Assembly: GCF_011800755.1 (NCBI RefSeq)
Contig: NZ_JAATJW010000007.1
Location: forward strand, 25,037 to 89,036
DNA length: 64,000 nt
DNA from: Listeria valentina
Lineage (GTDB): Bacteria > Bacillota > Bacilli > Lactobacillales > Listeriaceae
Direction: 5' to 3'
Shown here in pieces: positions 51,163 to 59,577 of the stretch. The notes beneath the pieces are model-generated. The model was not told the DNA's origin. It saw nothing but the letters and a program-made list of their open reading frames with translations, and did no database searches. The translations under genes and the position numbers were made by a program. Position 1 is the stretch's first letter, and the number at the start of each line of letters is the position of its first letter.

Positions 51163-53652
51163 ATGACCAAACAATCAAGTAAGAATTTAAAAAAAGGAGT
51201 AGTGACAGCGGTCGCTGTTGCAACTGTAGCCAGCCAATTTTTAGTGGGGACTCCGTTCCAAGCTAAGGCTGCGGAAACGAATGGATCAGAGGCTACTCAA
51301 AAACCTACACCACGTGCACTAGCAGTGTGGACAAATGCGACGCTTGAAACTGCGGCTGTAACACCACTTAATCTTGATACGCAAGTTGGTGGTAATTTGC
51401 GATTAGATTTTTGGGTCAATGCTTGGGGAGCTGGTCTAGCTGAGGAAGTTTATATGACAACAGAAATTCCAGTTGAATTTCGTCCTCTGATTGAAGCCGC
51501 ATATGAAAAAGGGACACTTTTTGATGCGCTTAACCAAACAGGGAAGATTACAAGTCTTGGCATTTTTGGAGGTTCAATTTCATTTAGCAAAGAAAATCTT
51601 ACTTATGATAAAGACTCCGGTGTTTTGAGTATGAAAACTGATCAAGCGTTAACAATTCCGGCTCAATCGACGGTTAGTTACCAAATGAACTTGGATTATA
51701 AATCGCTTTACAACGACTTAAAAGTAGCTATTCCAGATTCACAAACTGGGAATGGTTATCATGTTAAAGTCGGAGAGAACAGCAGTGGATATGTCAGTAT
51801 CCAAATTGGTGACCGCGGTGCGGAGGCATATACTGCTGAAAAGCAAGCCATTGTTGGGACTGGTGGTCTTCCAACACTTACAGGAGTTAGCGACACCCTT
51901 GTCCAAGTGAATGAAGAATTTGATCCACTTGCTGGAGTTAAGGCAACAGATAAAGAAGATGGGGACCTCACAAACAAAATTGTGGTGGATTCAGATGTTA
52001 ATATCAATAAACCAGGTGTATATACTGTAACTTATACGGTGACAGATAGCGACCGGAATGAAACAAAGGTAGAGCGTAAAATTACTGTTTCTGATGAAAA
52101 TATTAAAGGAACAGTTTCTCCTAAGGCTTATCAATTAGGGCAAGAAAATGTAACAGGGTCTTATACAGGAGATGTGAAAACTGTTGCGCTTGTTGTAAAT
52201 GGAGAAAAATATCCTCAAGTTGACGTTCGTGCTGATGGAAGCTTCTCCTATTATGCAGAAGATAAAATCACAAATGCTACTGACGATGTTCGTTTAGTTG
52301 GATATAGTGCATACGGTAAAGTGTTAGACGATAAACCAGTTAAAATTGGGAATCAACAAGGAACGATTACCCCAGCTGAATATACAGTTGGAAGTTCAAA
52401 CATTACAGGAACATATACTGGTGATGTTGAGTTTGCAAAACTTTATGTAAATGGGGTTCTTCAGTCTCAAGGTGGTACTTTTGCGAATGGCGGATTCTCT
52501 TACTACGTCAATCCAAATGTCATTAAAGCCGGAGATATTGTCACAATTGAGGGCTATACAAAAGATGGACAAACAAGTCTAACAGAAAAAGTGCCAGTTA
52601 AAGTAAATGGAGCAGTAACAGCTGGAACGATCACTCCGAATAGCTATACTGTTGGTAATTCCACTATTACAGGAAGCTATACTGGTGACGTTGCTAATGC
52701 TCGCCTAACGGTAAATGGAAAAGTTGTGTCATGGGGCGGTACCTTTACTAATGGAAGCTTTTCATACTACACAGGTACAGGCGCTATTAAAGCAGGAGAT
52801 ACAGTTGTGTTAACTGCTTATGACAAAGATGAAAAACAATTGGATCAAAAAACTGTGACTGTAAATGGTGGGGCTACTCAAGGAGCCATTTCACCAAAAA
52901 CTTATGCGGTCAATGATTCAAACATTACTGGAAGCTATACTGGTGATGTCGCAAAAGCTCGTCTAACAGTAAATGGAAAAGTTGTGTCATGGGGCGGCTC
53001 ATTTAGTGGAGGAAGTTTCTCTTATTATGTAGGTTCTGGTGCTATTAAAGCAGGAGATACAGTTGTACTAACCGCTTATGACAAAAATGACAAACAATTG
53101 GATCAAAAAACTGTGACGGTTAGTGGTTCTGCTACGACTCAAGGAACGATTTCACCAAACACGTTTACTGTCGGTGATCTAGAAATTAATGGTACCTATA
53201 CTGGTGATGTGGCAAAGGCTCGCATCTCAATTAATGGTAAAGCACAGGCGTGGGGTGGAACATTTAGTAATGGAAGCTTCTCTTATTACGTTGGAGCTGA
53301 CAAAATTAAAGCAGGAGATGTAGTCACAATTTCTGCTTACGATAAAAATGATCGTTTGTTAGATGGCAATAAAACGATAACAGTCAAAAGTTCTACATCT
53401 CAAGGGACAATTTCACCTGACTCTTACTCTGTTGGAAATGTGACAATCACTGGTGCTTACACAGGAGATATTACAATGGCGCGTGTGTCTATAAATGGCG
53501 TTCAACAAGCATGGGGCGGAAGTTTTGAAAATGGAAGATTTTCGTACTATGTGGGTGCAAATAAAATCAAAGCAGGAGATGTGGTTACAATCTCCGCTTA
53601 TAATGAGCTGACCACTTTGCTCGATCAAAAAAGTGTAGCTGTAATTAATTAA
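51163..53652 (+). CDS. secreted Ig-like repeat protein
   Basis: Predicted secreted protein of 829 aa. A signal peptide (1-36, basic start KKGVVTAVAVATVASQF, cleavage after AKA) is followed by an unrecognised domain (about 40-235), a Big_3/DUF5011-type domain (about 240-312, with FDPLAGVKATDKEDGDLTNKI and GVYTVTYTVTDS) and six Ig-like repeats starting near residues 316, 400, 488, 574, 661 and 748, each with the pattern GTISP...ITGSYTGDV...VNGK...WGG.F..G.FSYY...KAGD. The protein ends with the last repeat; there is no LPXTG, GW, LysM or WxL anchor. The ATG at 51163 is 9 nt after AAAGGAG. It is probably an adhesin or a matrix protein held by non-covalent contacts. Confidence 0.85.
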   Translation: MTKQSSKNLKKGVVTAVAVATVASQFLVGTPFQAKAAETNGSEATQKPTPRALAVWTNATLETAAVTPLNLDTQVGGNLRLDFWVNAWGAGLAEEVYMTTEIPVEFRPLIEAAYEKGTLFDALNQTGKITSLGIFGGSISFSKENLTYDKDSGVLSMKTDQALTIPAQSTVSYQMNLDYKSLYNDLKVAIPDSQTGNGYHVKVGENSSGYVSIQIGDRGAEAYTAEKQAIVGTGGLPTLTGVSDTLVQVNEEFDPLAGVKATDKEDGDLTNKIVVDSDVNINKPGVYTVTYTVTDSDRNETKVERKITVSDENIKGTVSPKAYQLGQENVTGSYTGDVKTVALVVNGEKYPQVDVRADGSFSYYAEDKITNATDDVRLVGYSAYGKVLDDKPVKIGNQQGTITPAEYTVGSSNITGTYTGDVEFAKLYVNGVLQSQGGTFANGGFSYYVNPNVIKAGDIVTIEGYTKDGQTSLTEKVPVKVNGAVTAGTITPNSYTVGNSTITGSYTGDVANARLTVNGKVVSWGGTFTNGSFSYYTGTGAIKAGDTVVLTAYDKDEKQLDQKTVTVNGGATQGAISPKTYAVNDSNITGSYTGDVAKARLTVNGKVVSWGGSFSGGSFSYYVGSGAIKAGDTVVLTAYDKNDKQLDQKTVTVSGSATTQGTISPNTFTVGDLEINGTYTGDVAKARISINGKAQAWGGTFSNGSFSYYVGADKIKAGDVVTISAYDKNDRLLDGNKTITVKSSTSQGTISPDSYSVGNVTITGAYTGDITMARVSINGVQQAWGGSFENGRFSYYVGANKIKAGDVVTISAYNELTTLLDQKSVAVIN

Positions 53653-53658
53653 AAAACA

Positions 53659-53694
53659 TTACCCACTAGAAAACACTTGTTTTCTAGTGGGTAA
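53659..53694. repeat. 17-bp perfect inverted repeat with 2-nt loop
   Basis: Positions 53659-53675 are exactly complementary to 53678-53694. On the plus strand no T run follows, whereas an A run precedes it, so it would be a proper terminator only for minus-strand transcription. On the plus strand it may stabilise the upstream mRNA or act as a partial terminator. Confidence 0.85.
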
Positions 53695-53718
53695 CTAATT
53701 ATCTAGTTGAGGTGTAGT

Positions 53719-54189
53719 ATGAAAAAAATAGTAATGAGCATTTCACTTGTTTTACTTGTCTTTTTAGGAGCTTGCTCTGGGAATAATGCAGCTGAAAAAG
53801 AACAAAAAAACCAAACAGAGAAAACAAGCGAAAAAAATCCAGCAAATAAAAGTCAAGTTGTTGATGGGCTGAAAATAACGATTAAAAAACAAGAAGAAAA
53901 TGAAAAAGTAGAAGGCAAGAAAAAAGAAAATCTATATACTTTCACGATTGAAGGAGAAAATGCTTCTTCCGTAAAGAAAGGACTAGGATCAATTGATTTC
54001 GTACTAAAAACGAAGGATAAAAAAGAAGTGAAGCTAGATGATTCACTTGCAACGTTTGGAAATGAACTAAAGTCTGGTGAAAAGCTGTCGGGTAAGGTCT
54101 CTTTTGCTACCAATAAGGTACCAGATAAGTTAGTTTACAAACCAAACGGAAAGGAACTTGCGGAATGGAGTGTCACCGTAAATGAGTAA
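53719..54189 (+). CDS. small DUF4352-like lipoprotein
   Basis: Predicted lipoprotein of 156 aa. The signal peptide MKKIVMSISLVLLVFLGAC ends in the lipobox LGAC (Cys19), followed by a low-complexity Asn/Lys/Glu linker and a beta-sandwich-like domain (about 50-155) ending with GKVSFATNKVPDKLVYKP and AEWSVTV, which resembles DUF4352 proteins. The function is unknown. The ATG follows GAGGTG. Its stop overlaps the start of the UDP-ManNAc dehydrogenase gene by 8 nt, which ties it to the polysaccharide operon. Confidence 0.8.
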   Translation: MKKIVMSISLVLLVFLGACSGNNAAEKEQKNQTEKTSEKNPANKSQVVDGLKITIKKQEENEKVEGKKKENLYTFTIEGENASSVKKGLGSIDFVLKTKDKKEVKLDDSLATFGNELKSGEKLSGKVSFATNKVPDKLVYKPNGKELAEWSVTVNE

Positions 54190-55459
54190 GTTAATGACGA
54201 TTGGGCTTGGGTATATTGGGCTTCCAACAGCGCTTAGTTTTGCAAAAAGCGGCGAAGAAGTCGTTGGGGTAGACATTTCATCTAAAATTGTGTCGCAGCT
54301 CAATCAAGGAATTGTGCATCTTGAGGAACCAGGAGTTGCCGAACTGTTAGCAGAAGTTTTAGCGGATGGAACATTCAGAGCTTCAACTACTCCGGAACAA
54401 GCAGATGTTTTTATTATTTCTGTTCCAACGCCTAATCAAAATGACAAGTATCATAGTTGTGATTTTCAGTATGTAGATCAAGCAGTTCAGTCCATCCTAC
54501 CGTTTTTACAAAAGGGTAATACCGTGATTATTGAATCTACTATCCCTCCTAAAACAACAGTAAACCACATTCAGCCTATGATCGAAAGCTATGGTTTTGT
54601 GGTGGGGGAAGATATTTATTTAGTGCATTGCCCAGAACGGGTACTTCCTGGAAAGATTTTGTTGGAACTAAGAAGAAATAATCGAATCATTGGTGGCGTG
54701 ACAAAGCGTTGTGCGGAAAAAGGAAAAGAAATTTATGGCAAGTTTGTCGAAGGTGAACTTATTTTGGCGGGAGCTTCTGAGGCGGAATTATCTAAGTTGA
54801 TGGAAAATACGTATCGTGATATTAATATTGCGATCGCTAATGAACTTGTCAAGGTTGGAGATGATCTTGAGATCGATGTGCTAAAGGTCATCGAGATGGC
54901 AAACAAACATCCGCGTGTGCATATTCACCAACCGGGTCCGGGGGTTGGAGGACATTGCCTTGCTGTTGATCCGTATTTTGTTGTGGCTGCTTCACCAGAA
55001 AATACGGAGTTAATTCAAACGGCAAGAGCTATCAATAGGAATATGCCCACATTTATTGTGCAGAAAACTAAGCAACTCATGGATAACATTTGTGGGAAAA
55101 AAATAACGATTTTTGGATTGGCATACAAAGGAAATATTGATGATATACGGGAAAGCCCAGCAATTGAGGTTTTACGACTTTTAAAGGAAACAACAAATTA
55201 TGAAATTAGCGTTTATGATCCACACGTTCAAATAGACCAGCTGACGCAAAATAAATCTGATGCACTTAGGAATAGTGATTTAGTTTTAATTTTAACGGAT
55301 CACGCGGAATTTAAACAAATAACAGAAGCGGATTTTTCGCACATGAAACAACGCTATTTGTTAGATACGAAGCAAGTTTATGAACATTCAAATTCGAGCG
55401 TTCACTATTATTCGTTAGGGGACATTTCCGCGATTAAGCAAGAAAAATTGAGTGTTTAA
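54182..55459 (+). CDS. UDP-N-acetyl-D-mannosamine dehydrogenase (WecC-like)
   Basis: NAD-dependent enzyme oxidising C6 of UDP-ManNAc to UDP-ManNAcA. The 425-aa product has the Rossmann motif GLGYIGLPTA (about 7-16), the middle-domain segment HCPERVLPGK that is typical of the WecC class, and the catalytic Cys about 259 in PGPGVGGHCLAVDP, followed by the C-terminal UDP-binding domain with GLAYKGNIDDIRESP. A WecB-type 2-epimerase is not in this cluster and would have to come from elsewhere, for instance teichoic acid metabolism. UDP-GlcNAc or UDP-glucose dehydrogenase activity is less likely. Confidence 0.86.
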   Translation: MSKLMTIGLGYIGLPTALSFAKSGEEVVGVDISSKIVSQLNQGIVHLEEPGVAELLAEVLADGTFRASTTPEQADVFIISVPTPNQNDKYHSCDFQYVDQAVQSILPFLQKGNTVIIESTIPPKTTVNHIQPMIESYGFVVGEDIYLVHCPERVLPGKILLELRRNNRIIGGVTKRCAEKGKEIYGKFVEGELILAGASEAELSKLMENTYRDINIAIANELVKVGDDLEIDVLKVIEMANKHPRVHIHQPGPGVGGHCLAVDPYFVVAASPENTELIQTARAINRNMPTFIVQKTKQLMDNICGKKITIFGLAYKGNIDDIRESPAIEVLRLLKETTNYEISVYDPHVQIDQLTQNKSDALRNSDLVLILTDHAEFKQITEADFSHMKQRYLLDTKQVYEHSNSSVHYYSLGDISAIKQEKLSV

Positions 55460-55481
55460 ATCATTATTTTGGGAGAATCCA

Positions 55482-56240
55482 ATGAATGAAATAATTAATT
55501 TAAGTAAAATTATACAACTGATGAAACGCGAAAAATGGCTTCTTATTGGCGTCATTGTAGTACTGGTTGCAGGAATGTTTTCTTATTTGCAATTTATAGC
55601 TGTTCCAGTTTATCAAAAAAGCGCACAGATTTTAATTAGCCAAAATGATAATCCAAAAAATGCGAATCTTGAAGTGCAATCTGTTCAAGCCGATTTACAA
55701 CTTGTAAATACGTACAGCAATATCATTTTAAGCCCGCGAATTTTAAGTGAAGTTGAAGAAAAACTAGATGGAACTTATTCTAGTGAAGCTTTGATGGAAG
55801 CGATGACGGCTACGAGTAAAGATAATTCTCAAGTGATTGAAATTAATGTTCAAAATAAAGATGTAGCAAAGGCAACAGAAATAGCAAACTTAACTGCTCA
55901 AACTTTTCAAAAAGAAATACCAAAAATCATGAATGTCAATAATGTCACCATTTTATCGCAAGCGGATGAAACCAGTAGTGATCAACCAATAAAACCGAAT
56001 AAAACTTTATTACTTATTTTAACACTACTATGCGGGATGGTTGTGGATCTTTTGATTATGTTTATGAAGCTGTTTTTTAACCGCAAATTTACTGACACTG
56101 AGGAAATTGAAAGTTTACTTGGAATTCATGTTTTAGGGGTAGTAAGCGAATTTAATGATCGGGCAGTGAAACACAGTGCGGAAAAAGGTAGAAAGCGAGG
56201 TCAAAAATATGGGAACGAAAACGATTCTCACACAGATTGA
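55482..56240 (+). CDS. Wzz-like polysaccharide co-polymerase / BY-kinase activator
   Basis: Membrane adaptor of the CapA/YveK type, which controls chain length and activates the partner tyrosine kinase. The 252-aa product has a first helix (about 20-38), an extracytoplasmic Wzz domain (VYQKSAQILISQND, SPRILSEVEEKLDG), the proline-rich DQPIKPNKT before the second helix (about 180-203), and a basic cytoplasmic tail. The ATG at 55482 follows GGGAG. The tail-coding sequence overlaps the kinase gene by 32 nt. Confidence 0.88.
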   Translation: MNEIINLSKIIQLMKREKWLLIGVIVVLVAGMFSYLQFIAVPVYQKSAQILISQNDNPKNANLEVQSVQADLQLVNTYSNIILSPRILSEVEEKLDGTYSSEALMEAMTATSKDNSQVIEINVQNKDVAKATEIANLTAQTFQKEIPKIMNVNNVTILSQADETSSDQPIKPNKTLLLILTLLCGMVVDLLIMFMKLFFNRKFTDTEEIESLLGIHVLGVVSEFNDRAVKHSAEKGRKRGQKYGNENDSHTD

Positions 56241-56865
56241 TTCACATTCACCGCTTTATGAGCAATTTCGAATGATTCGAACCGGAATCGATTTCACTAG
56301 TATTGATAAAGAAAATAATGTTGTGATGGTCACATCATCGGAAAGCGGAACAGGAAAATCAACAATTGCTTCTAACATTGCCATTGTAACCGCACAATCT
56401 GGGAAAAAGACACTGTTAATTGATACGGATTTGCGCAAACCAACGATCCACAAAATTTTTTCGAAAAATATGTATAGCGGGCTTTCGAATTTGATTACAG
56501 GAGACCTAGAACTTGAAGAGGTGCTTCAAAAAACAACGGTTAACAATCTAACTATTATGACAAGTGGCATTATTCCGCCGAATCCAACAGACTTACTGGC
56601 TTCTAGCCGGATGAAAAAAATTTTGGCTGAACTAAGAACAAAGTTCGATTTTATTATCATAGATACGCCACCAGCGACGATTGTTCCTGATGCGTTAGTC
56701 TTGGCTGATGAGGTAGATGGAGCTATTCTCGTAATTCGCTATCATAAAACACTCAAAGAAGAAGCCAAAAAAGCTCTTGATAAGTTGAAATTTACTAGAG
56801 TGAATTTATTAGGTGCTATTTTAAATGGCACAAAAGACTTGAATAAAAACTATTACTATTACTAA
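56209..56865 (+). CDS. bacterial tyrosine kinase (CapB/CpsD-type)
   Basis: BY-kinase that autophosphorylates on a C-terminal tyrosine cluster and drives capsule export. The 218-aa product has Walker A SSESGTGKST (about 43-52), Walker A' LLIDTDLRKPT (about 69-79), Walker B FIIIDTPP, and a C-terminal NYYYY cluster. The start ATG at 56209 lies 8 nt after AAAGCGAGG inside the 3' end of the wzz-like gene; an upstream in-frame start is not conserved. No cognate phosphatase gene (CpsB type) is seen in the operon. Confidence 0.9.
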   Translation: MGTKTILTQIDSHSPLYEQFRMIRTGIDFTSIDKENNVVMVTSSESGTGKSTIASNIAIVTAQSGKKTLLIDTDLRKPTIHKIFSKNMYSGLSNLITGDLELEEVLQKTTVNNLTIMTSGIIPPNPTDLLASSRMKKILAELRTKFDFIIIDTPPATIVPDALVLADEVDGAILVIRYHKTLKEEAKKALDKLKFTRVNLLGAILNGTKDLNKNYYYY

Positions 56866-56879
56866 AAAGGGTGAGAATA

Positions 56880-57530
56880 ATGGAAAACGATAAAGTGATT
56901 TTCCAAATAGCGGCAGAAGAAAGAGGCCTTTATTTGCGCTTTAAAAGACTGTGGGATTTTGTTTTTGCACTTCTAGCGCTACTGTTTCTTTTTCCGCTGT
57001 TTATTTTAGTAGCGTTAGTAATTAAGATGACAGACCTAAAAGCACCGATAATTTTTAAACAAGTCCGAGTTGGGCGAAACGGTTCGAATTTTCAGATGTA
57101 TAAATTTAGAACAATGCGACCAAATGCAGAAACAGAACTTGCGAAGTATTTAGAACTAAATGAAATAAAAGGCGCGATGTTTAAGATGAAAAGAGATCCG
57201 CGGGTAACGCCGATTGGACGTTTTTTAAGAAAAACAAGTATTGATGAATTTCCGCAACTATGGAATGTTATCCGAGGAGAAATGTCGTTAGTGGGACCGC
57301 GTCCACCGCTTCCACGAGAAGTTGAGATGTATTCGGCATATGACAAGATGCGTCTGACAGTTACACCAGGTTGTACAGGTCTTTGGCAGGTTAGCGGGCG
57401 AAATCAAATTGGGTTTGCTGAAATGGTAGAACTAGATCTTGCCTATATTCAGCATATGTCGTTTTTGAATGATTTAAAAATTCTTGCTCGGACTATTTTA
57501 GTTGTGATTGCTCCGAAAGGGGCTTACTGA
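56880..57530 (+). CDS. undecaprenyl-phosphate sugar phosphotransferase (priming)
   Basis: Initiates repeat-unit synthesis by transferring a sugar-1-phosphate to undecaprenyl phosphate. The 216-aa product is the short monotopic type: one membrane-embedded helix (about 22-45, KRLWDFVFALLALLFLFPLFIL), then VFKQVRVGRNG-like FKQVRVGRNGSNFQMYKFRTM, KTSIDEFPQLWNVIRGEMSLVGPRPPLP with the Asp-Glu pair, and TPGCTGLWQVSGR. The sugar (Glc, Gal, or an N-acetyl sugar) cannot be told from sequence. ATG at 56880 follows AAGGGTGAG. Confidence 0.9.
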   Translation: MENDKVIFQIAAEERGLYLRFKRLWDFVFALLALLFLFPLFILVALVIKMTDLKAPIIFKQVRVGRNGSNFQMYKFRTMRPNAETELAKYLELNEIKGAMFKMKRDPRVTPIGRFLRKTSIDEFPQLWNVIRGEMSLVGPRPPLPREVEMYSAYDKMRLTVTPGCTGLWQVSGRNQIGFAEMVELDLAYIQHMSFLNDLKILARTILVVIAPKGAY

Positions 57531-57533
57531 AAC

Positions 57534-58286
57534 GTGACTTCTGAACAAAATAAACGGTTTTCTTTACTTGGAACACAGCTAGACCTTCTCACGATGGAAG
57601 AAACACTTGCACGAGTAGAGCAAATTATCTTAGCACGTCAACCAGAGCAACATGTGGTTGTGAATGCTAGCAAAGTTAATTTAATAGCTAAAAACAAAGC
57701 ATTGCAAGAAATTGTGAATAGCTGTTCGTTGATTAATGTAGACGGGCAGTCAATTGTTTGGGCTGGTCGCTTTCTTGGTTTTCCGGTTCAAGAAAGAGTG
57801 ACAGGGATTGATTTGTTTTCGAATCTTGTAAAACTAGCGGCAAAAAAAGGTTACCGAGTTTACTACTTTGGTGCGGAAGAAGAAGTGGTAGAAAAGGTGA
57901 TACAGATTCATCAGGAAACCTTTCCAGCATTAAGGATTGCGGGCTACCGGAATGGTTATTTTGAAGAAGGGGAATCTCTTTCTATTGCAGAAGAAATCCG
58001 AGATAGCAACGTGGATATCTTGTTTGTTGCATTTTCGAGTCCCAAAAAAGAATTTTGGATTCACACGTATAAAGAGATTATGAATGTTCCTTTTTCTATG
58101 GGCGTTGGCGGGAGTTTTGATATTATTGCTGGCAAAACAAAGCGTGCACCTAGTTGGATGCAAAAGATCGGCTTGGAATGGTTTTATCGCTTTCTTCAAG
58201 AACCACGGCGAATGTTTCGGCGCTATTTGCTAGGAAATCTGACTTTTTTAAAGCTGGTATGGAAGGAGAAACGGCGTGGAAAATAG
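57534..58286 (+). CDS. WecG/TagA/CpsF-family glycosyltransferase
   Basis: GT26 glycosyltransferase that adds N-acetylmannosamine or its uronic acid onto a lipid-linked sugar. The 250-aa protein has VVVNASKVNLIAKNKAL, LINVDGQSIVWAGRFLGFP, the conserved VTGIDLF and FVAFSSPKKEFWIHTY, and the basic membrane-proximal C-terminus. With the UDP-ManNAc dehydrogenase in the same operon, UDP-ManNAcA is the probable donor, as for enterobacterial WecG. It starts at GTG 3 nt after the priming transferase stop. Confidence 0.87.
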   Translation: MTSEQNKRFSLLGTQLDLLTMEETLARVEQIILARQPEQHVVVNASKVNLIAKNKALQEIVNSCSLINVDGQSIVWAGRFLGFPVQERVTGIDLFSNLVKLAAKKGYRVYYFGAEEEVVEKVIQIHQETFPALRIAGYRNGYFEEGESLSIAEEIRDSNVDILFVAFSSPKKEFWIHTYKEIMNVPFSMGVGGSFDIIAGKTKRAPSWMQKIGLEWFYRFLQEPRRMFRRYLLGNLTFLKLVWKEKRRGK

Positions 58287-59541
58287 ACAATTGCAACGTA
58301 TACCTTGGAATATCTATTTGTTTTTGGCACTTGTTGCTGTTTTTCCTTTGATTGATAGTGTAAATGGCTTTTTTTTGACAACAGGTAAGACTTTTCCAAT
58401 TGGTATTTTGTATCGCTTTGTCTTCTTTTTCTTTTTACTTTTTGCCATTTTTAGCAAAGTAATGCCTAAGAGTCGCTACACCTTCCTCACTTTCATGTTC
58501 ATCTTAGGAAGCTTCTTGCTTTTTCTCCTTCAAAGTATTGTCCTACAGAATCCAATTTCTTGGTTAACTAGCGATTTAGGTGTTTTAGTGAAGTACTTTT
58601 TATGGACACTTATTCCGTATTATATGTACCAACGGAGAGAGACTTTTCAGATTTTGTGGTTAAATCGAATGTTTACAGTGATTAATTTGTTTTTTACAGC
58701 AGGCCTCATTATTCCCTATTTACTCGGTATAGGAACCTATACTTATGCAGCTTCTGAGGCGGGTTATAAGGGCTTCTTCTATGCACAGAACGATCTTTCT
58801 TGTGCGTTCATTATTTTAATTACATTATCCGGCTGGGAACTACATAAAAAATTAAAAGGAAAATGGGGCATGGGTTTAATTTTAAGCATTTTGCTTTATG
58901 TGGGCAATTTCTTTTGCTTAATTTTAATTGGAATGAAAACGGGAATTCTTTACGGTGCTTTTGTCAGCTTGATACTACTCGTCACTGTTTTATTTGGCTC
59001 GCTGTATCGATCGTTACTTCATCGCTTAACAATCTGGATCATTTGTTTAGGGATTTTACTCTGGGGCGCTATAAAAGGTGCACGAGATATTGTTTCAATG
59101 CTGAGCGGAACTTTCGAACGGCTAAGTTACTTTTATCAACTTTATGATGGTGACTTAGTTCGACTTTTGTCTAGCTCACGTAGCACCTTTCTGGAAGGCG
59201 GAATGACTGCTTTTTTGAGTGATCCTCATTTTAATTTCACTTTTTTTGGTGGACAGGGCTTTCAGTACCGGCTAGAACAATTTGGTCGCATGGGCCTAAT
59301 TGAAATGGATTTTTTTGATGCTTTTTTCGGTTTTGGCTTGATTGGAATGATTCTCTTGCTCGTTTTGCTAGGGTATTTTTTGAAGCTAGCTTTAGAAAAA
59401 GAAGGACGTTCTGTTTATAGCTTTATTCTGATTGTCATCATTTTTTACGGCTTTTTTGCGGGACATGTTTTATTTTCAGCATTGTCCTCAACTTTTTTAG
59501 GGCTCATTTGTGGAGCTGTTCTTATCACGCGCAAGACTTAA
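58276..59541 (+). CDS. O-antigen-ligase-like polymerase (Wzy)
   Basis: Polytopic membrane protein of 421 aa with about ten to twelve hydrophobic segments and a large extracytoplasmic loop (about 255-330) that contains the short SSRSTFLEGG motif typical of the Wzy/WaaL superfamily. It most likely polymerises the lipid-linked repeat units. The GTG start follows AAGGAG and overlaps the previous gene by 11 nt. Identity in this family is low, so the assignment rests on topology and context. Confidence 0.78.
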   Translation: MENRQLQRIPWNIYLFLALVAVFPLIDSVNGFFLTTGKTFPIGILYRFVFFFFLLFAIFSKVMPKSRYTFLTFMFILGSFLLFLLQSIVLQNPISWLTSDLGVLVKYFLWTLIPYYMYQRRETFQILWLNRMFTVINLFFTAGLIIPYLLGIGTYTYAASEAGYKGFFYAQNDLSCAFIILITLSGWELHKKLKGKWGMGLILSILLYVGNFFCLILIGMKTGILYGAFVSLILLVTVLFGSLYRSLLHRLTIWIICLGILLWGAIKGARDIVSMLSGTFERLSYFYQLYDGDLVRLLSSSRSTFLEGGMTAFLSDPHFNFTFFGGQGFQYRLEQFGRMGLIEMDFFDAFFGFGLIGMILLLVLLGYFLKLALEKEGRSVYSFILIVIIFYGFFAGHVLFSALSSTFLGLICGAVLITRKT

Positions 59542-59577
59542 AAATGATTGATTTTGATAGAAGGGAAGAAAGATGCT

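Noticed and set aside
52108..53652. Tandem repeats as a possible CRISPR array or satellite
   Set aside because: The period of about 258 bp is in frame and encodes the Ig-like domains; there are no short identical repeats with variable spacers.
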